Below, piece by piece: positions 1 through 7,949 of a stretch of DNA of 64,000 bases. The notes under the pieces were generated by a model. The model worked only from the letters and a program-made list of their open reading frames with translations. It was not told the origin of the DNA and searched no databases. Source of the stretch: CAWCGU01 sp963838095 (GTDB lineage Bacteria > Actinomycetota > Thermoleophilia > Solirubrobacterales > 70-9); assembly GCA_963838095.1 (NCBI GenBank), contig CAWIPO010000006.1, forward strand, positions 62,001-126,000, in the 5' to 3' direction. Each line of letters begins with the position of its first letter. Positions within the stretch are counted from its first letter, which is position 1. A program made the translations under genes and the position numbers.

Positions 1-1242
1 TGGATGGAGGACTTCGGCGAGTACACCCCGCCTAACGCCGACTCGGCCGACGGCACGCCGGGTACGCAGATGCACAACCGCTACCCGACCGACTACCACT
101 GCGCCGTGCGCCGCTTTCAGGATGCGCACTTCACCGGCGACGCGCGCCCGCTGGTCCGCTTCTCCCGCTCGGGGTGGACGGGCGCCGCCGCCTGCGTCGA
201 CAACGTCTGGGGCGGCGACCCGACGACGCTGTGGGGGTTCGACGGCATCTCCTCGGCGGTGATGCAGGGGCTGTCGATGGGCACGTCCGGGATCGCGCGG
301 TGGGGCTCGGACATCGGCGGCTACCACAGCTTCGGCCCCGACCAGGAGCTGACGACGGAGCTGCTCGCGCGCTGGATCGAGCTCGGCGCGGTCTCCGGGG
401 TGATGCGCACGAAGGCGAACGGGTTTGAGATTCCTCCCTATGAGCGGCCGCAGATCTGGGAGCCGCAGACGCTGCCGATCTGGCGCCGCTACGCGAAGCT
501 GCGGACGCAGCTGAACCCGTACCTGATCGCCGCCGACGCCGAGTACAGGCGGACGGGGATGCCGATCATGCGCCACCTGGTGCTGACGCATCCGAGGGAC
601 CCGCGGGTCGGCGGCCTCGAGGACCAGTTCATGTTCGGCCCCAGCCTGCTGGCGGCGCCGGTGATCCAGGAGGGGGCTCGGAAGCGGTCGGTGTACGTGC
701 CGCGGGGGCGGTGGTTCGACTTCTGGCGCTCGGTGCGGTACCGGGAGAAGAGCGGCGGCTTCGGGTTGCGCGGCGCTCGGTCGGTTCGCTCTCGTGCCCG
801 GGTCGAGGTGAAGGCGCCGCTCGCCCGATTGCCGCTGCTCGTACGCGCGGGGTCGATCCTGCCGATGCTTCCTCCCGAGGTGGACACGCTGTCGGATTAC
901 GGAGAGGGGCGGGGCTTGGTCCATCTGTCGGATCGCGTCGACGAGATGCACCTGCTCGCCTTCCCGCGCGGGCGCTCGCGGCGGGGGATGAACGAGGACG
1001 AGCTGCTGCTTTCGCGCGAGTTGCGCGGTGGCAGCGGCTGGCTGTTGCGAATCGAGGGCTCGCGCGCGCGCAGCTACCGGATCGAGGTGGCGCTGGGCGC
1101 GCTGAGGCGGCCGTTCGTCCCCCGCTCGGCGACGCTCGACGGACAGGCGCTCGGCTCCCGGCGGTGGAGCTACGACCCGCACGGCGACGTGCTGCGGACT
1201 CGGGTTCGGTGCGTGAGCTGCGAGCTGAGGGTGATGGGCTGA
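1..1242 (+). CDS. Glycoside hydrolase family 31, C-terminal part (5' end outside window)
   Basis: The frame is open from base 1, so the N-terminus is missing. The first residues, WMEDFGEY, carry the region of the catalytic nucleophile Asp. WGGD at about residues 69-72 supplies the likely acid/base Asp, and SDIGGY near residue 102 is a GH31 signature. A beta-rich C-terminal region follows. The DFGEY form of the nucleophile motif is that of the YihQ-like sulfoquinovosidase/alpha-glucosidase branch, not the WxDMNE form of maltase-type enzymes. The substrate (alpha-glucoside, xyloside or sulfosugar) cannot be settled from this fragment. It ends 69 bases before a secreted protein gene with which it shows no obvious link. 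Confidence 0.9.
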   Translation, partial: WMEDFGEYTPPNADSADGTPGTQMHNRYPTDYHCAVRRFQDAHFTGDARPLVRFSRSGWTGAAACVDNVWGGDPTTLWGFDGISSAVMQGLSMGTSGIARWGSDIGGYHSFGPDQELTTELLARWIELGAVSGVMRTKANGFEIPPYERPQIWEPQTLPIWRRYAKLRTQLNPYLIAADAEYRRTGMPIMRHLVLTHPRDPRVGGLEDQFMFGPSLLAAPVIQEGARKRSVYVPRGRWFDFWRSVRYREKSGGFGLRGARSVRSRARVEVKAPLARLPLLVRAGSILPMLPPEVDTLSDYGEGRGLVHLSDRVDEMHLLAFPRGRSRRGMNEDELLLSRELRGGSGWLLRIEGSRARSYRIEVALGALRRPFVPRSATLDGQALGSRRWSYDPHGDVLRTRVRCVSCELRVMG

Positions 1243-1311
1243 GGTCGCGCGGCCGACCGGCTGGGGGTACCCTGACGGTGTGAGTCAGGGGATCAAAAGG
1301 GGAGCGTGGGC

Positions 1312-2346
1312 GTGAAGAGGCTGGCGACAGCTGCGGCGATTGCGCTGACCGGGCTGCTGGCCACGGCGTCCCCGGCGAGCGCCGTGGAGCAGATCGAGGA
1401 CGGTGGGTTTGAGGCCACCACCTGCCCGACCCCTTCCGATGGCGGCTTCAACTGCACCAACCCGTCCTGGGCCGAGGTCGGCGAGCAGGCATTCGTCTGC
1501 CAGTCGACCCCGGGTAACTGCACACCGCCCGCCGCGACAGGGTCCGGCTGGGGGGTGCTCGGCTCGGACCTGCACCAGACGACGGTCGAGACCGGCTCCC
1601 TGGCTCAAACCGGGGTCGAGATCCCAGACGCCCCGGCGACGCTGTCCTTCAAGCTCAGGATCGTCGAAACTGGCAACTCCGCCGCCGCTTTCAATGTGAT
1701 CATCGACGGGGTAGTGGTCTTCAGTGCGGCCGCTGGCCCGTTTGGTACGCCGGGCTACGAGTCCTACGCGACAGTCTCCCGGGATGTCAGCGATCGTGCG
1801 GCACCGGGAGGTCATCAGCTGACGTTCGATATTCGCTGCGAGGTGCTGAATCTGGGGAACTCCTGCCCTCGCTTCGACGTCGACGACGTCTCGCTGACGA
1901 CTCCCGACCCTCCTGACGCCGATGGGGACGGCGCCCCCGATGCCGCCGACAACTGCCCCGAGACGTCGAACCCCAACCAGGCCGACAGCGACGGTGATGG
2001 CGTCGGCGACCTGTGCGAAGCGCCGCCGCCCCCAGTCCCCACCTGCAACGGCCAGCCGGCGACGATCGTCGGCACCGATTCGGGCGAGAACCTGAAGGGC
2101 ACCGCCGGCCCGGATGTGATCGCCGCGCTCGGCGGCAACGATCTGGTGAGGGCTGGCGGCGGCCCTGACATCGTCTGCGGAGGAGCCGGCCGCGACGATC
2201 TGCTCGGCCAGGGCGGCGCCGACAAGCTGCTGGGCGAGCGAGGGAAGGACGAGCTGCGCGGCGGTGGCGGGAAGGGCGACGTCTGCAACGGCGGCCGCGG
2301 CAAGGACGACGCGGCCGGGAGCTGCGAGAAGGAGCGCGCGGTTTAG
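1312..2346 (+). CDS. Secreted calcium-binding protein: TSP3-like and RTX-like repeats
   Basis: A signal peptide of about 23 residues ends in a SPASA-type cleavage site. A region of about 180 residues with paired cysteines follows, looking like a beta-sandwich. Then come thrombospondin type-3 style Asp repeats (DADGDGAPD, DSDGDGVGD), a proline hinge, and glycine-rich RTX-like nonapeptide repeats (GGNDLV, GGAGRDDLLG) to the C-terminus. The Asp and Gly repeats should bind calcium outside the cell. The GTG at 1312 is chosen because the AAAGGGGAG stretch ends 8 bases before it; the GTG at 1306 would lie too close. No enzyme motif is visible, so a surface or matrix role is inferred. Confidence 0.85.
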   Translation: MKRLATAAAIALTGLLATASPASAVEQIEDGGFEATTCPTPSDGGFNCTNPSWAEVGEQAFVCQSTPGNCTPPAATGSGWGVLGSDLHQTTVETGSLAQTGVEIPDAPATLSFKLRIVETGNSAAAFNVIIDGVVVFSAAAGPFGTPGYESYATVSRDVSDRAAPGGHQLTFDIRCEVLNLGNSCPRFDVDDVSLTTPDPPDADGDGAPDAADNCPETSNPNQADSDGDGVGDLCEAPPPPVPTCNGQPATIVGTDSGENLKGTAGPDVIAALGGNDLVRAGGGPDIVCGGAGRDDLLGQGGADKLLGERGKDELRGGGGKGDVCNGGRGKDDAAGSCEKERAV

Positions 2347-2359
2347 GTCGGCGAGGCGA

Positions 2360-2432
2360 AGCCCGGAGCCGGACTCGAACCGGCGACCCCCTCCTTACCA
2401 TGGAGGTGCTCTACCAACTGAGCTATCCGGGC
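2360..2432 (-). tRNA. tRNA-Thr (anticodon GGT)
   Basis: Read on the minus strand, a 7-bp acceptor stem GCCCGGA/TCCGGGC closes a normal cloverleaf. The D-arm includes AGCTCAGTTGGTAGAGC, the anticodon stem is CCTCC/GGAGG around loop ATGGTAA, and the T-arm contains GGTTCGAGTCC. The anticodon GGT reads ACC. CCA is not encoded. It lies between the convergent ends of the secreted protein and threonine aldolase genes. Confidence 0.95.
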
Positions 2433-2466
2433 GCGGGCGGCCAACTGTAGCGGCGGGAATGCTCGA

Positions 2467-3531
2467 TCAGGTTGCGGCGGCCTTGGCGGCGGCGGTCGCG
2501 AGCGCGTCGATGTCGTCGGGGGTGGTGTCCCAGGAGCACATCAGGCGGATCTCGCCAAGGTCCTGGTTCCAGACGTGGAAGGGGAGATCGCCGGGGAGGG
2601 CGGCGCGGAGACGGTCTATCGCGGCGGGGGCGAGGGCGGCGAAGACGGCGTTCGACTCGACGGGCTGGGTTAGCTCGACGCCGTCGATCTGCTCGAGGCG
2701 GGCTCCCAGCTGCTGCGCCATCGAGTTCGCGTGGCGGGCGTTTCGGAGCCAGAGGTCGTCCTTGAGGAGGGCGTCGAGCTGGGCGGCGAGGAAGCGCATC
2801 TTGGAGGCGAGCTGGGTGCCCTGCTTGCGGATGAAGGCGAAGCGCTCGCCGATGCCCGGGGTGAGGAAGATCACGGCTTCGGCGCCGAGGAGGCCGTTCT
2901 TGGTACCGCCGAAGGAGAGGATGTCGGCGCCGGCGTCGGTTGTCGTTTCGCGCAGAGGGGTTTCGAGGAAGGCGGCGGCGTTCGCGAGCCTGGCGCCGTC
3001 GATGTGGAGGAGGAGGTCGCGGGAGTGGGCGAGCTCGGCGAGGGCGCGGACCTCGCCGGGGCGGTAGACGGTGCCGAGCTCGGTGGCTTGGGAGATGGAG
3101 AGCGCGCGGGGCTGGGCGGCGTGCTCGTCGCCAATTCGTTTGATCGCGGTGGCGGCGAGCTCGGGGGTGAGCTTGCCGTCGCGAGTCGGGATTGGGAGGA
3201 GCTTGACGGCGGCGAGGGCCTCGGGGGCGCCGCACTCGTCGACGTTCATGTGGGCGGTGGCTGGGCAGATGACGGCGTCGCCCGGGCGGGCGAAGGCGCG
3301 CATGGCGAGGACGTTGGCTCCGGTGCCGGTGAAGACGAGGTGGGGGTCGGCTTGCTCGCCGAAGTGCTCGCGGAGGCGATTGTGTGCGGCGGCGGTCCAG
3401 GGGTCGGCGCCGTAGGCGGAGGCGTGGCCGGTGTTGGCGGCGACGATCGCCGCGATCACGTCGGGGTGGGCGCCTGAATGGTTGTCGGAGGCGAAGCCGC
3501 GGGGGTGGGCGGCGGGGTCGGGCGCGCTCAC
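2467..3531 (-). CDS. Low-specificity L-threonine aldolase (PLP-dependent)
   Basis: Fold-type I PLP enzyme of the beta-eliminating lyase/threonine aldolase family, cleaving L-threonine or allo-threonine to glycine and acetaldehyde. SDNHSG near residue 15, HIDGARLAN near 176 and the PLP lysine in SFGGTKNG (Lys211) are all in place. Its 354 residues match the family. The GTG start at 3531 forms a GTGA overlap with the stop of the SDR gene upstream, so the two are probably translationally coupled. A longer in-frame reading runs back into the SDR gene but is only its shadow. Confidence 0.9.
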   Translation of the reverse strand: MSAPDPAAHPRGFASDNHSGAHPDVIAAIVAANTGHASAYGADPWTAAAHNRLREHFGEQADPHLVFTGTGANVLAMRAFARPGDAVICPATAHMNVDECGAPEALAAVKLLPIPTRDGKLTPELAATAIKRIGDEHAAQPRALSISQATELGTVYRPGEVRALAELAHSRDLLLHIDGARLANAAAFLETPLRETTTDAGADILSFGGTKNGLLGAEAVIFLTPGIGERFAFIRKQGTQLASKMRFLAAQLDALLKDDLWLRNARHANSMAQQLGARLEQIDGVELTQPVESNAVFAALAPAAIDRLRAALPGDLPFHVWNQDLGEIRLMCSWDTTPDDIDALATAAAKAAAT

Positions 3532-4238
3532 GGGTGGAGCGAGAGCCGCTGGCCGTTCATGCGCGAGGCGGAGTCGGAGCAGATGAACGCGAGCGCGTCG
3601 GCGATGTGCTCGGTGGGGGTGAGGTTGGGCTTGTCGGCTTCGGGATCGTCTTCGAGCATGCGGGGGGTGAGGATGGCGTTGACGACGATGATGTTGGCGG
3701 TTGCGGCGGTGCCGGCGAGGGAGTCGGCGAGGGCGAGGGTCCAGGCTTCGGCGGCGGCCTTCGCGGCGGCGTAGGAAGCGTTGGTGGCGGAGGGGTGCTG
3801 CGCCTGGGAGGAGGAGACGAGGACGAATCGGCCGTGCTCGCTGGCTGCGAGCGAGGAGTGAAAGGCGCGGGTGGTGTGCTGGACGGTGCGGACGAGGAGG
3901 TCGTGAAGCCATTCGTAGTCGGATAGGGGGGCGGCGTCGATTGGCTCGCCGCCGCGCCAGCCGCCGACGAGGTGCAGCAGCGCGTCGGTGCGGCCGAAGC
4001 GGTCGCGGAGGGCGGCGGCCCACCCTGCGGCCGCGCCGTCGTCGAGCAGGTCGACGATGCGGGCGTCGATGCGCTCGTCGGGGAGGGCGAGGTCGTCGCG
4101 GAGGGCGTCGAGGCGGTCCTGGTTGGCGTCGGTGAGTGCGAGGGTGGCGCCGTCGGCGGCGAGGCGGCGCGCGACGGCGGGGCCGAGGCCGCCGGCGGCG
4201 CCGGCGATCGCGATCACGCGGCCGTCGAGGTTGCTCAT
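3528..4238 (-). CDS. Short-chain dehydrogenase/reductase
   Basis: Classical SDR of 236 residues. The N-terminal dinucleotide motif GAAGGLG (residues 13-19) follows IAIAG, and the YAAAK active-site motif sits behind a serine-rich strand (LVSSS). The loop reads HLVGG where many classical SDRs have NNAG. The substrate is unknown. It is the first gene of a two-gene unit with the threonine aldolase (GTGA overlap), so a shared role in hydroxy-amino-acid or carbonyl metabolism is possible but unproven. Confidence 0.85.
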   Translation of the reverse strand: MSNLDGRVIAIAGAAGGLGPAVARRLAADGATLALTDANQDRLDALRDDLALPDERIDARIVDLLDDGAAAGWAAALRDRFGRTDALLHLVGGWRGGEPIDAAPLSDYEWLHDLLVRTVQHTTRAFHSSLAASEHGRFVLVSSSQAQHPSATNASYAAAKAAAEAWTLALADSLAGTAATANIIVVNAILTPRMLEDDPEADKPNLTPTEHIADALAFICSDSASRMNGQRLSLHP

Positions 4239-4367
4239 CGCTTCAACCTAGTGGAGCGGTGCGGTGCGCCGTCGGGTGATGGCCGCGTGCCCAGGCGCGC
4301 CGCGCGCCCGCCGGCTATTTTGGGCAGGACGGGCGGGCGCGCGACGCCTAGGGACGGAGAGGAGGAG

Positions 4368-4556
4368 TCAGCTGAGCGCGGCCCGGCGGATGACCGCATG
4401 CGTAAGTGTCTCGCCGCAGGCCGTGCAGCTGCGCATGCGAGTCCACGAGGTGTGGTCTCTGTCGCAGGCCGGACAGCGGTAGTGACGCTCCATCGCGATC
4501 AGCCGCCGAGCGGCGAGGTGCGTGCCGCTCTGGTTGCGTTCGGTCGACTCGGTCAT
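4368..4556 (-). CDS. Small zinc-ribbon-like protein (hypothetical)
   Basis: A 62-residue reading frame with two CxxC knuckles, CPAC and CTAC, 14 residues apart and joined by a segment rich in His, Arg and Trp. This is a typical treble-clef or zinc-ribbon layout. An internal ATG at 4493 would give a 41-residue form starting just before the first knuckle. The rest of 4239-4746, about 500 bases between two well-supported genes, shows nothing else recognisable apart from the inverted repeat at 4734. No partner or function can be named. Confidence 0.45.
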   Translation of the reverse strand: MTESTERNQSGTHLAARRLIAMERHYRCPACDRDHTSWTRMRSCTACGETLTHAVIRRAALS

Positions 4557-4733
4557 GGAAAAGATGTTCGCGAATGACGGGTCGGACCTCTATGGACAGT
4601 GGTCCAGGATGTCGGGGCTTCCAATGTACGCGCGGTCGAACGGCTCTTCGTGCTCGCCCAGGCACCTCTTTCGGCACAAAGACGCTGCAAATCCGACACA
4701 TTCAGCGCACCACTCGTCACACCGGACCCCGTA

Positions 4734-4758
4734 GGGTCGATCCCACATGGATCGACCC
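4734..4758. promoter_or_regulatory. Perfect 10-bp inverted repeat across a start codon
   Basis: GGGTCGATCC at 4734-4743 is followed after CACAT by its exact complement GGATCGACCC at 4749-4758. The ATG of the nuclease gene (4747-4749) lies in the loop and right arm. No Shine-Dalgarno sequence precedes the ATG. The repeat could be an operator for the AbrB-like domain encoded at the end of the same ORF, or an RNA hairpin hiding the start. Both roles are inferred. Confidence 0.5.
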
Positions 4759-5586
4759 TCGCCCCACAAGCGCGAAGACCAAAGGCTCATCAACCGGCGC
4801 CAGCAGGGCGATATCGGTGAAGCGTCGGCGATTGAATGGCTGACGCGGCAAGGCGCCACGCTTTGGACTCCCCTAGGCCACAGCCCGGATGCGGATCTCG
4901 TCGCCGAAGTTCACGGATCGCTGCTCCGGATCCAGGTGAAGACGTCGACCTGCCTCACCCCGACCTTGGACGGTGAAGAGCGCTGGACGGTCGGTGTTGC
5001 AACCAACGGCGGTAACCAGAGCTGGTCTGGTGTTGCCAAGAAGCTCGACCCGTCCCGCATCGATTTCTTGTTCGTGCTCACTGGCGAAGGCCGGCGATGG
5101 TTCATTCCCGCGGGGGCGGTCGAAGCTCAGACCGCGATGACACTTGGCGGACGGGTCTACGCACGGTTCGAGATTGAATCGACCCGGCCAATCGTCGACC
5201 TCGTCTACGGGAGCGGTGTGGGCGACTCTAAGATTGATACCCCCCATCGGGGGAGCTCCGGAGATGGCGAACCGGGTGCGGCTGTAAACCGCATGCCTAG
5301 TGCTGAGTGGGTTCGAATCCCTCCTCCCCCATCACCACTTTCACCCTCCATTTCTCAGCTCGCTCTGACGTCCGAAGGGATCGACAGGCCGCACCCAACC
5401 AAGTTCGAGCGCACGCGGATCTCCTCCTGCCACCAGGTAACGGTTCCGAGCGTGCCGTTCCGCGAAGCACAGCTGGACGTTGGCGATCGCCTTCGCGCCT
5501 GGGCCGACGGTCCAGGCCGCGTCGTCTTCGAGCGAATCCCCGAACCACCTCAGATCGAGGAACTGCCGCTCGGGTCGACTAGCTGA
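4747..5586 (+). CDS. PD-(D/E)XK nuclease domain with AbrB-like C-terminus, tRNA-Tyr in frame between them
   Basis: Residues 20-160 look like the group I intron-associated PD-(D/E)XK endonuclease family: Glu in DIGEASAIEWL, Asp in SPDADLVAEV, then the QVKTS signature, followed by a strand-rich half with ATNGGNQSW. The frame stays open through a complete tRNA-Tyr gene (about residues 168-195, Pro-rich). It ends in an AbrB/MazE-like swapped-hairpin motif (QVTVPSVPFREAQLDVGDRL, then GRVVFERI). Whether translation really crosses the tRNA is unknown. The inverted repeat spanning the start suggests self-regulation. The 3' end overlaps the convergent TetR gene by 8 bases. Confidence 0.7.
   Translation: MDRPSPHKREDQRLINRRQQGDIGEASAIEWLTRQGATLWTPLGHSPDADLVAEVHGSLLRIQVKTSTCLTPTLDGEERWTVGVATNGGNQSWSGVAKKLDPSRIDFLFVLTGEGRRWFIPAGAVEAQTAMTLGGRVYARFEIESTRPIVDLVYGSGVGDSKIDTPHRGSSGDGEPGAAVNRMPSAEWVRIPPPPSPLSPSISQLALTSEGIDRPHPTKFERTRISSCHQVTVPSVPFREAQLDVGDRLRAWADGPGRVVFERIPEPPQIEELPLGSTS
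5249..5331 (+). tRNA. tRNA-Tyr (anticodon GTA), nested inside the nuclease ORF
   Basis: The acceptor stem GGGGGAG/CTCCCCC is intact. The D-stem is CCGG/CCGG and the anticodon stem TGCGG/CCGCA encloses CTGTAAA (anticodon GTA). A long class II variable arm follows, and the T-loop is TTCGAAT. One mismatch is seen in the T-stem. CCA is not encoded. It lies wholly inside and on the same strand as the nuclease/AbrB ORF, without any stop codon in that frame. Confidence 0.85.
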
Positions 5587-6168
5587 GTGCTTCCTCGACC
5601 AGCCTCTCGAGCTCGTCCCCCACGCGCTCCAGCGGCGCCGTCGAGCGCTGGGCGCGGCCGAGCACGATCGCTCCCTCGACCGCCGCAACCGCCATCGTCG
5701 AAAGGGACCGAGCGCGAGCCGGCTCCACACCCTGCCGCTGGAACGCGTCGCTCAGCTGTCCCACCCACTTCTCGAACGCCCGGCCCGCGGCGTCGCGCGC
5801 GCTCCTGGCGAGCGGCTCCCCCTCCATCGTCGCGGCGACGACCGGGCACCCGGAATTGAAATCGCCGCCGTGCAGGATCGCCCGCCAATTCGTCGCGAAA
5901 GCGCGCACCGCCGCCATCGGGTCGTCCTCGGCCAGCGCCGCCTCCAGGCCCGAGGCGATGAAATCGCCCGCATAACCGTCGCAGCTTCGGCCAGCTCCGC
6001 CTTGCCGCCCGGAAAGTGGTGATAGATCGACCCCCGCGGAGCGCCGCTGTGCTCGAGCACGTCCGTAAACGACGTCCCTTCCACCCCCCGCTCGCGAAAC
6101 AGCACCGTGGCGCTGCGGATCATCCGCGCCCGGGGGTCGGGGGTCTTGTTATTGGTGGTGCCGCTCAT
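5579..6168 (-). CDS. TetR-family regulator (one frameshift)
   Basis: Residues 10-60 form a TetR helix-turn-helix domain (ATVLFRERGVEGTSF, then SGAPRGSIYHHFPGGK). Near base 5972 the ligand-binding part continues in another frame (AVRAFATNWRAILHGGDF onward) to the stop at 5579. One missing base would join the halves into a normal protein of about 195 residues. It is transcribed away from the tautomerase gene across a 61-base gap, so it probably represses that gene. The break may be an assembly error, given similar breaks in neighbours. Confidence 0.75.
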
Positions 6169-6229
6169 TGGCGTGGCGTGATACCGTTATGACGCGCATC
6201 ATAGTACTGCCAACGGAAGGAGTCGTGCG

Positions 6230-6695
6230 ATGCCGATCTTCGAGCTCACCTATCCCCAGGGCGCACTTGAGCCCAAAGCCCGCGACACGCTGGTCGAGGA
6301 GCTGACGACGTCCCTGCTGCGCGCCGAGCGCGCCCCCGACACCGACTTCTTCCGCAGCGTCACCTGGGGCTACGTCCACGAGCTTGCGGCGGGAGCGGTA
6401 AACGCCGCAGGGCGGCCCGTGGAGAAGCCAACCTTCAAAATGGACGTCACCACCCCCGAGGGCGCTCTCTCCGATCGCCGTCGCGCGGAGTTCGTCGCCG
6501 CCGCCACCGGTCTCGTGCGCGAGGCCGCCGGAATCCCGCGAGGACGAGGCGCTCCGGGTCTTCGTGCTGATGCACGAGGTGGCGGAGGGCAGCTGGGGAG
6601 CCGGCGGCAACATCATCCTCTTCGAGCAGCTCCGCGAGGCCGCCAAAGCGCAACGCGAGCAGGCCGAAGAGCCTGTAGCGACGGGCGCCGGCTAG
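6230..6695 (+). CDS. 4-oxalocrotonate tautomerase/MIF-like protein (one frameshift)
   Basis: The protein starts MPIFELTYP, placing the catalytic N-terminal proline after the initiator Met as in the tautomerase superfamily. The reading frame breaks near 6538. The continuation in the next frame (EDEALRVFVLMHEVAEGSWG, then GGNIILFEQL) is a normal tautomerase C-terminus and ends at TAG 6693-6695. One missing base repairs the gene to about 155 residues. It is divergent from the TetR gene. Its stop shares the bases CTAG with the convergent sigma factor stop. Confidence 0.75.
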
Positions 6696-7858
6696 CCGGC
6701 GATCTCGCGCAGCCGCTGCGCCTCCGGCAGCTGCTTCAGCTTCTTCAGCGTGTTGTTCTCGATCTGACGCACCCGCTCGCGAGTGATCTGGAAATAGCGC
6801 CCCACCTCCTCCAGCGTCATCGGCTCCTGTCCGCGCAGCCCGTAGCGCAGCTCGATCACCTCCCGCTCGCGCTCCGGCAGCGCGCCCAGCGCCTTGCGGA
6901 TGTCCTCGCGCTGCAAATTCTCCGTCGCCGCCTCGTGCGGCGACTCCGTCGTCTGATCGGCGACGAAGTCGCCCAGCTCCGACTCCTCGTCGTCGCCGAT
7001 CGGCTTGTCCAGGCTGACCGGCAACTGCGCCACCCGGAGGATGTCCCGCACCTCCCGCACCGATACCTTCAGCTCGGCGGCGATCTCCTGCGGCTCCGGC
7101 TCCCTTCCCAACCGCTGCACCAGCTGCCGCTCAACGTGCGTTACCCGATTCAGCTTCTCGACCATGTGCACCGGTATCCGGATCGTCCTCGCCTTGTCGG
7201 CGATCGCCCTCGTCACCGCCTGCCTGATCCACCACGTCGCGTACGTCGAAAACTTGTACCCCCGCCTGTAGTCGAACTTCTCCACCGCCCGGATCAATCC
7301 CAACGACCCCTCCTGAATCAGATCGAGGAAGCTCAGCCCCCTGCCCAGATACCCCTTCGCGATCGACACCACCAGGCGCAGGTTCGCCTCCACCATGTGC
7401 CGCTTCGCGACCATGTCGCCGCGCTCGATCCGCTTCGCCAGCGCGATCTCCTCCTCCCCCGTCAGCAGCTCCACGCGGCCGATGGAGCGCAGGTACAGCC
7501 GCAGCGAATCCAGGCTCGGCTCGACCGTCAGGTCCAGCTCCGGCTTCTTCGGCGCGTCCGGCTGCGCCGCCTTCCCATCCTTGTACGCGGTCAGCCCATC
7601 CTCGCCGATCACGTCCACCCCGTTCTCGATCAGGAACGCGTGAAACCGCTCCAGTTGCTCCTTCGCGACCTCGACCTCCTCGAGGGTCGCGGCAATCTGC
7701 TCGAAGGTCAGGAACCCCTTCTCCTGACCCTGCGCGATCAGCCCCCGCAACTCATCGTGGTCGGCGAACGGCGACTCCCCGTCGAGGCCATTGTCGGACG
7801 CAGCGACGCGGGCCTCGGCGTCCGCCGTGAGCAGGTCCTCCCCCTTCTCAGCAGCCAA
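6692..7858 (-). CDS. rpoD: Primary RNA polymerase sigma factor (RpoD/SigA)
   Basis: A 388-residue sigma-70 with region 1.1-like N-terminus, region 1.2 (DSLRLYLRSIGRVELLTGEE), the region 2 core with RRGYKFSTYATWWIRQAV, region 3, and region 4 ending with the helix-turn-helix TLEEVGRYFQITRERVRQIE. This is the housekeeping promoter-recognition subunit. No ATG is available in frame; the start is a TTG at 7858 preceded by GGTGAGG. A short acidic, low-complexity segment follows the start. The TAG stop overlaps the stop of the convergent tautomerase gene. Confidence 0.97.
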   Translation of the reverse strand: MAAEKGEDLLTADAEARVAASDNGLDGESPFADHDELRGLIAQGQEKGFLTFEQIAATLEEVEVAKEQLERFHAFLIENGVDVIGEDGLTAYKDGKAAQPDAPKKPELDLTVEPSLDSLRLYLRSIGRVELLTGEEEIALAKRIERGDMVAKRHMVEANLRLVVSIAKGYLGRGLSFLDLIQEGSLGLIRAVEKFDYRRGYKFSTYATWWIRQAVTRAIADKARTIRIPVHMVEKLNRVTHVERQLVQRLGREPEPQEIAAELKVSVREVRDILRVAQLPVSLDKPIGDDEESELGDFVADQTTESPHEAATENLQREDIRKALGALPEREREVIELRYGLRGQEPMTLEEVGRYFQITRERVRQIENNTLKKLKQLPEAQRLREIAG

Positions 7859-7949
7859 TCCTCACCCTGCTCTCTCCTCCTCTCGCGCGGCGCGAAGTAT
7901 AGACCCGCACCGGGAGCGAGAAGCACGCCCCTCTACCCTTGAGGAGCAC

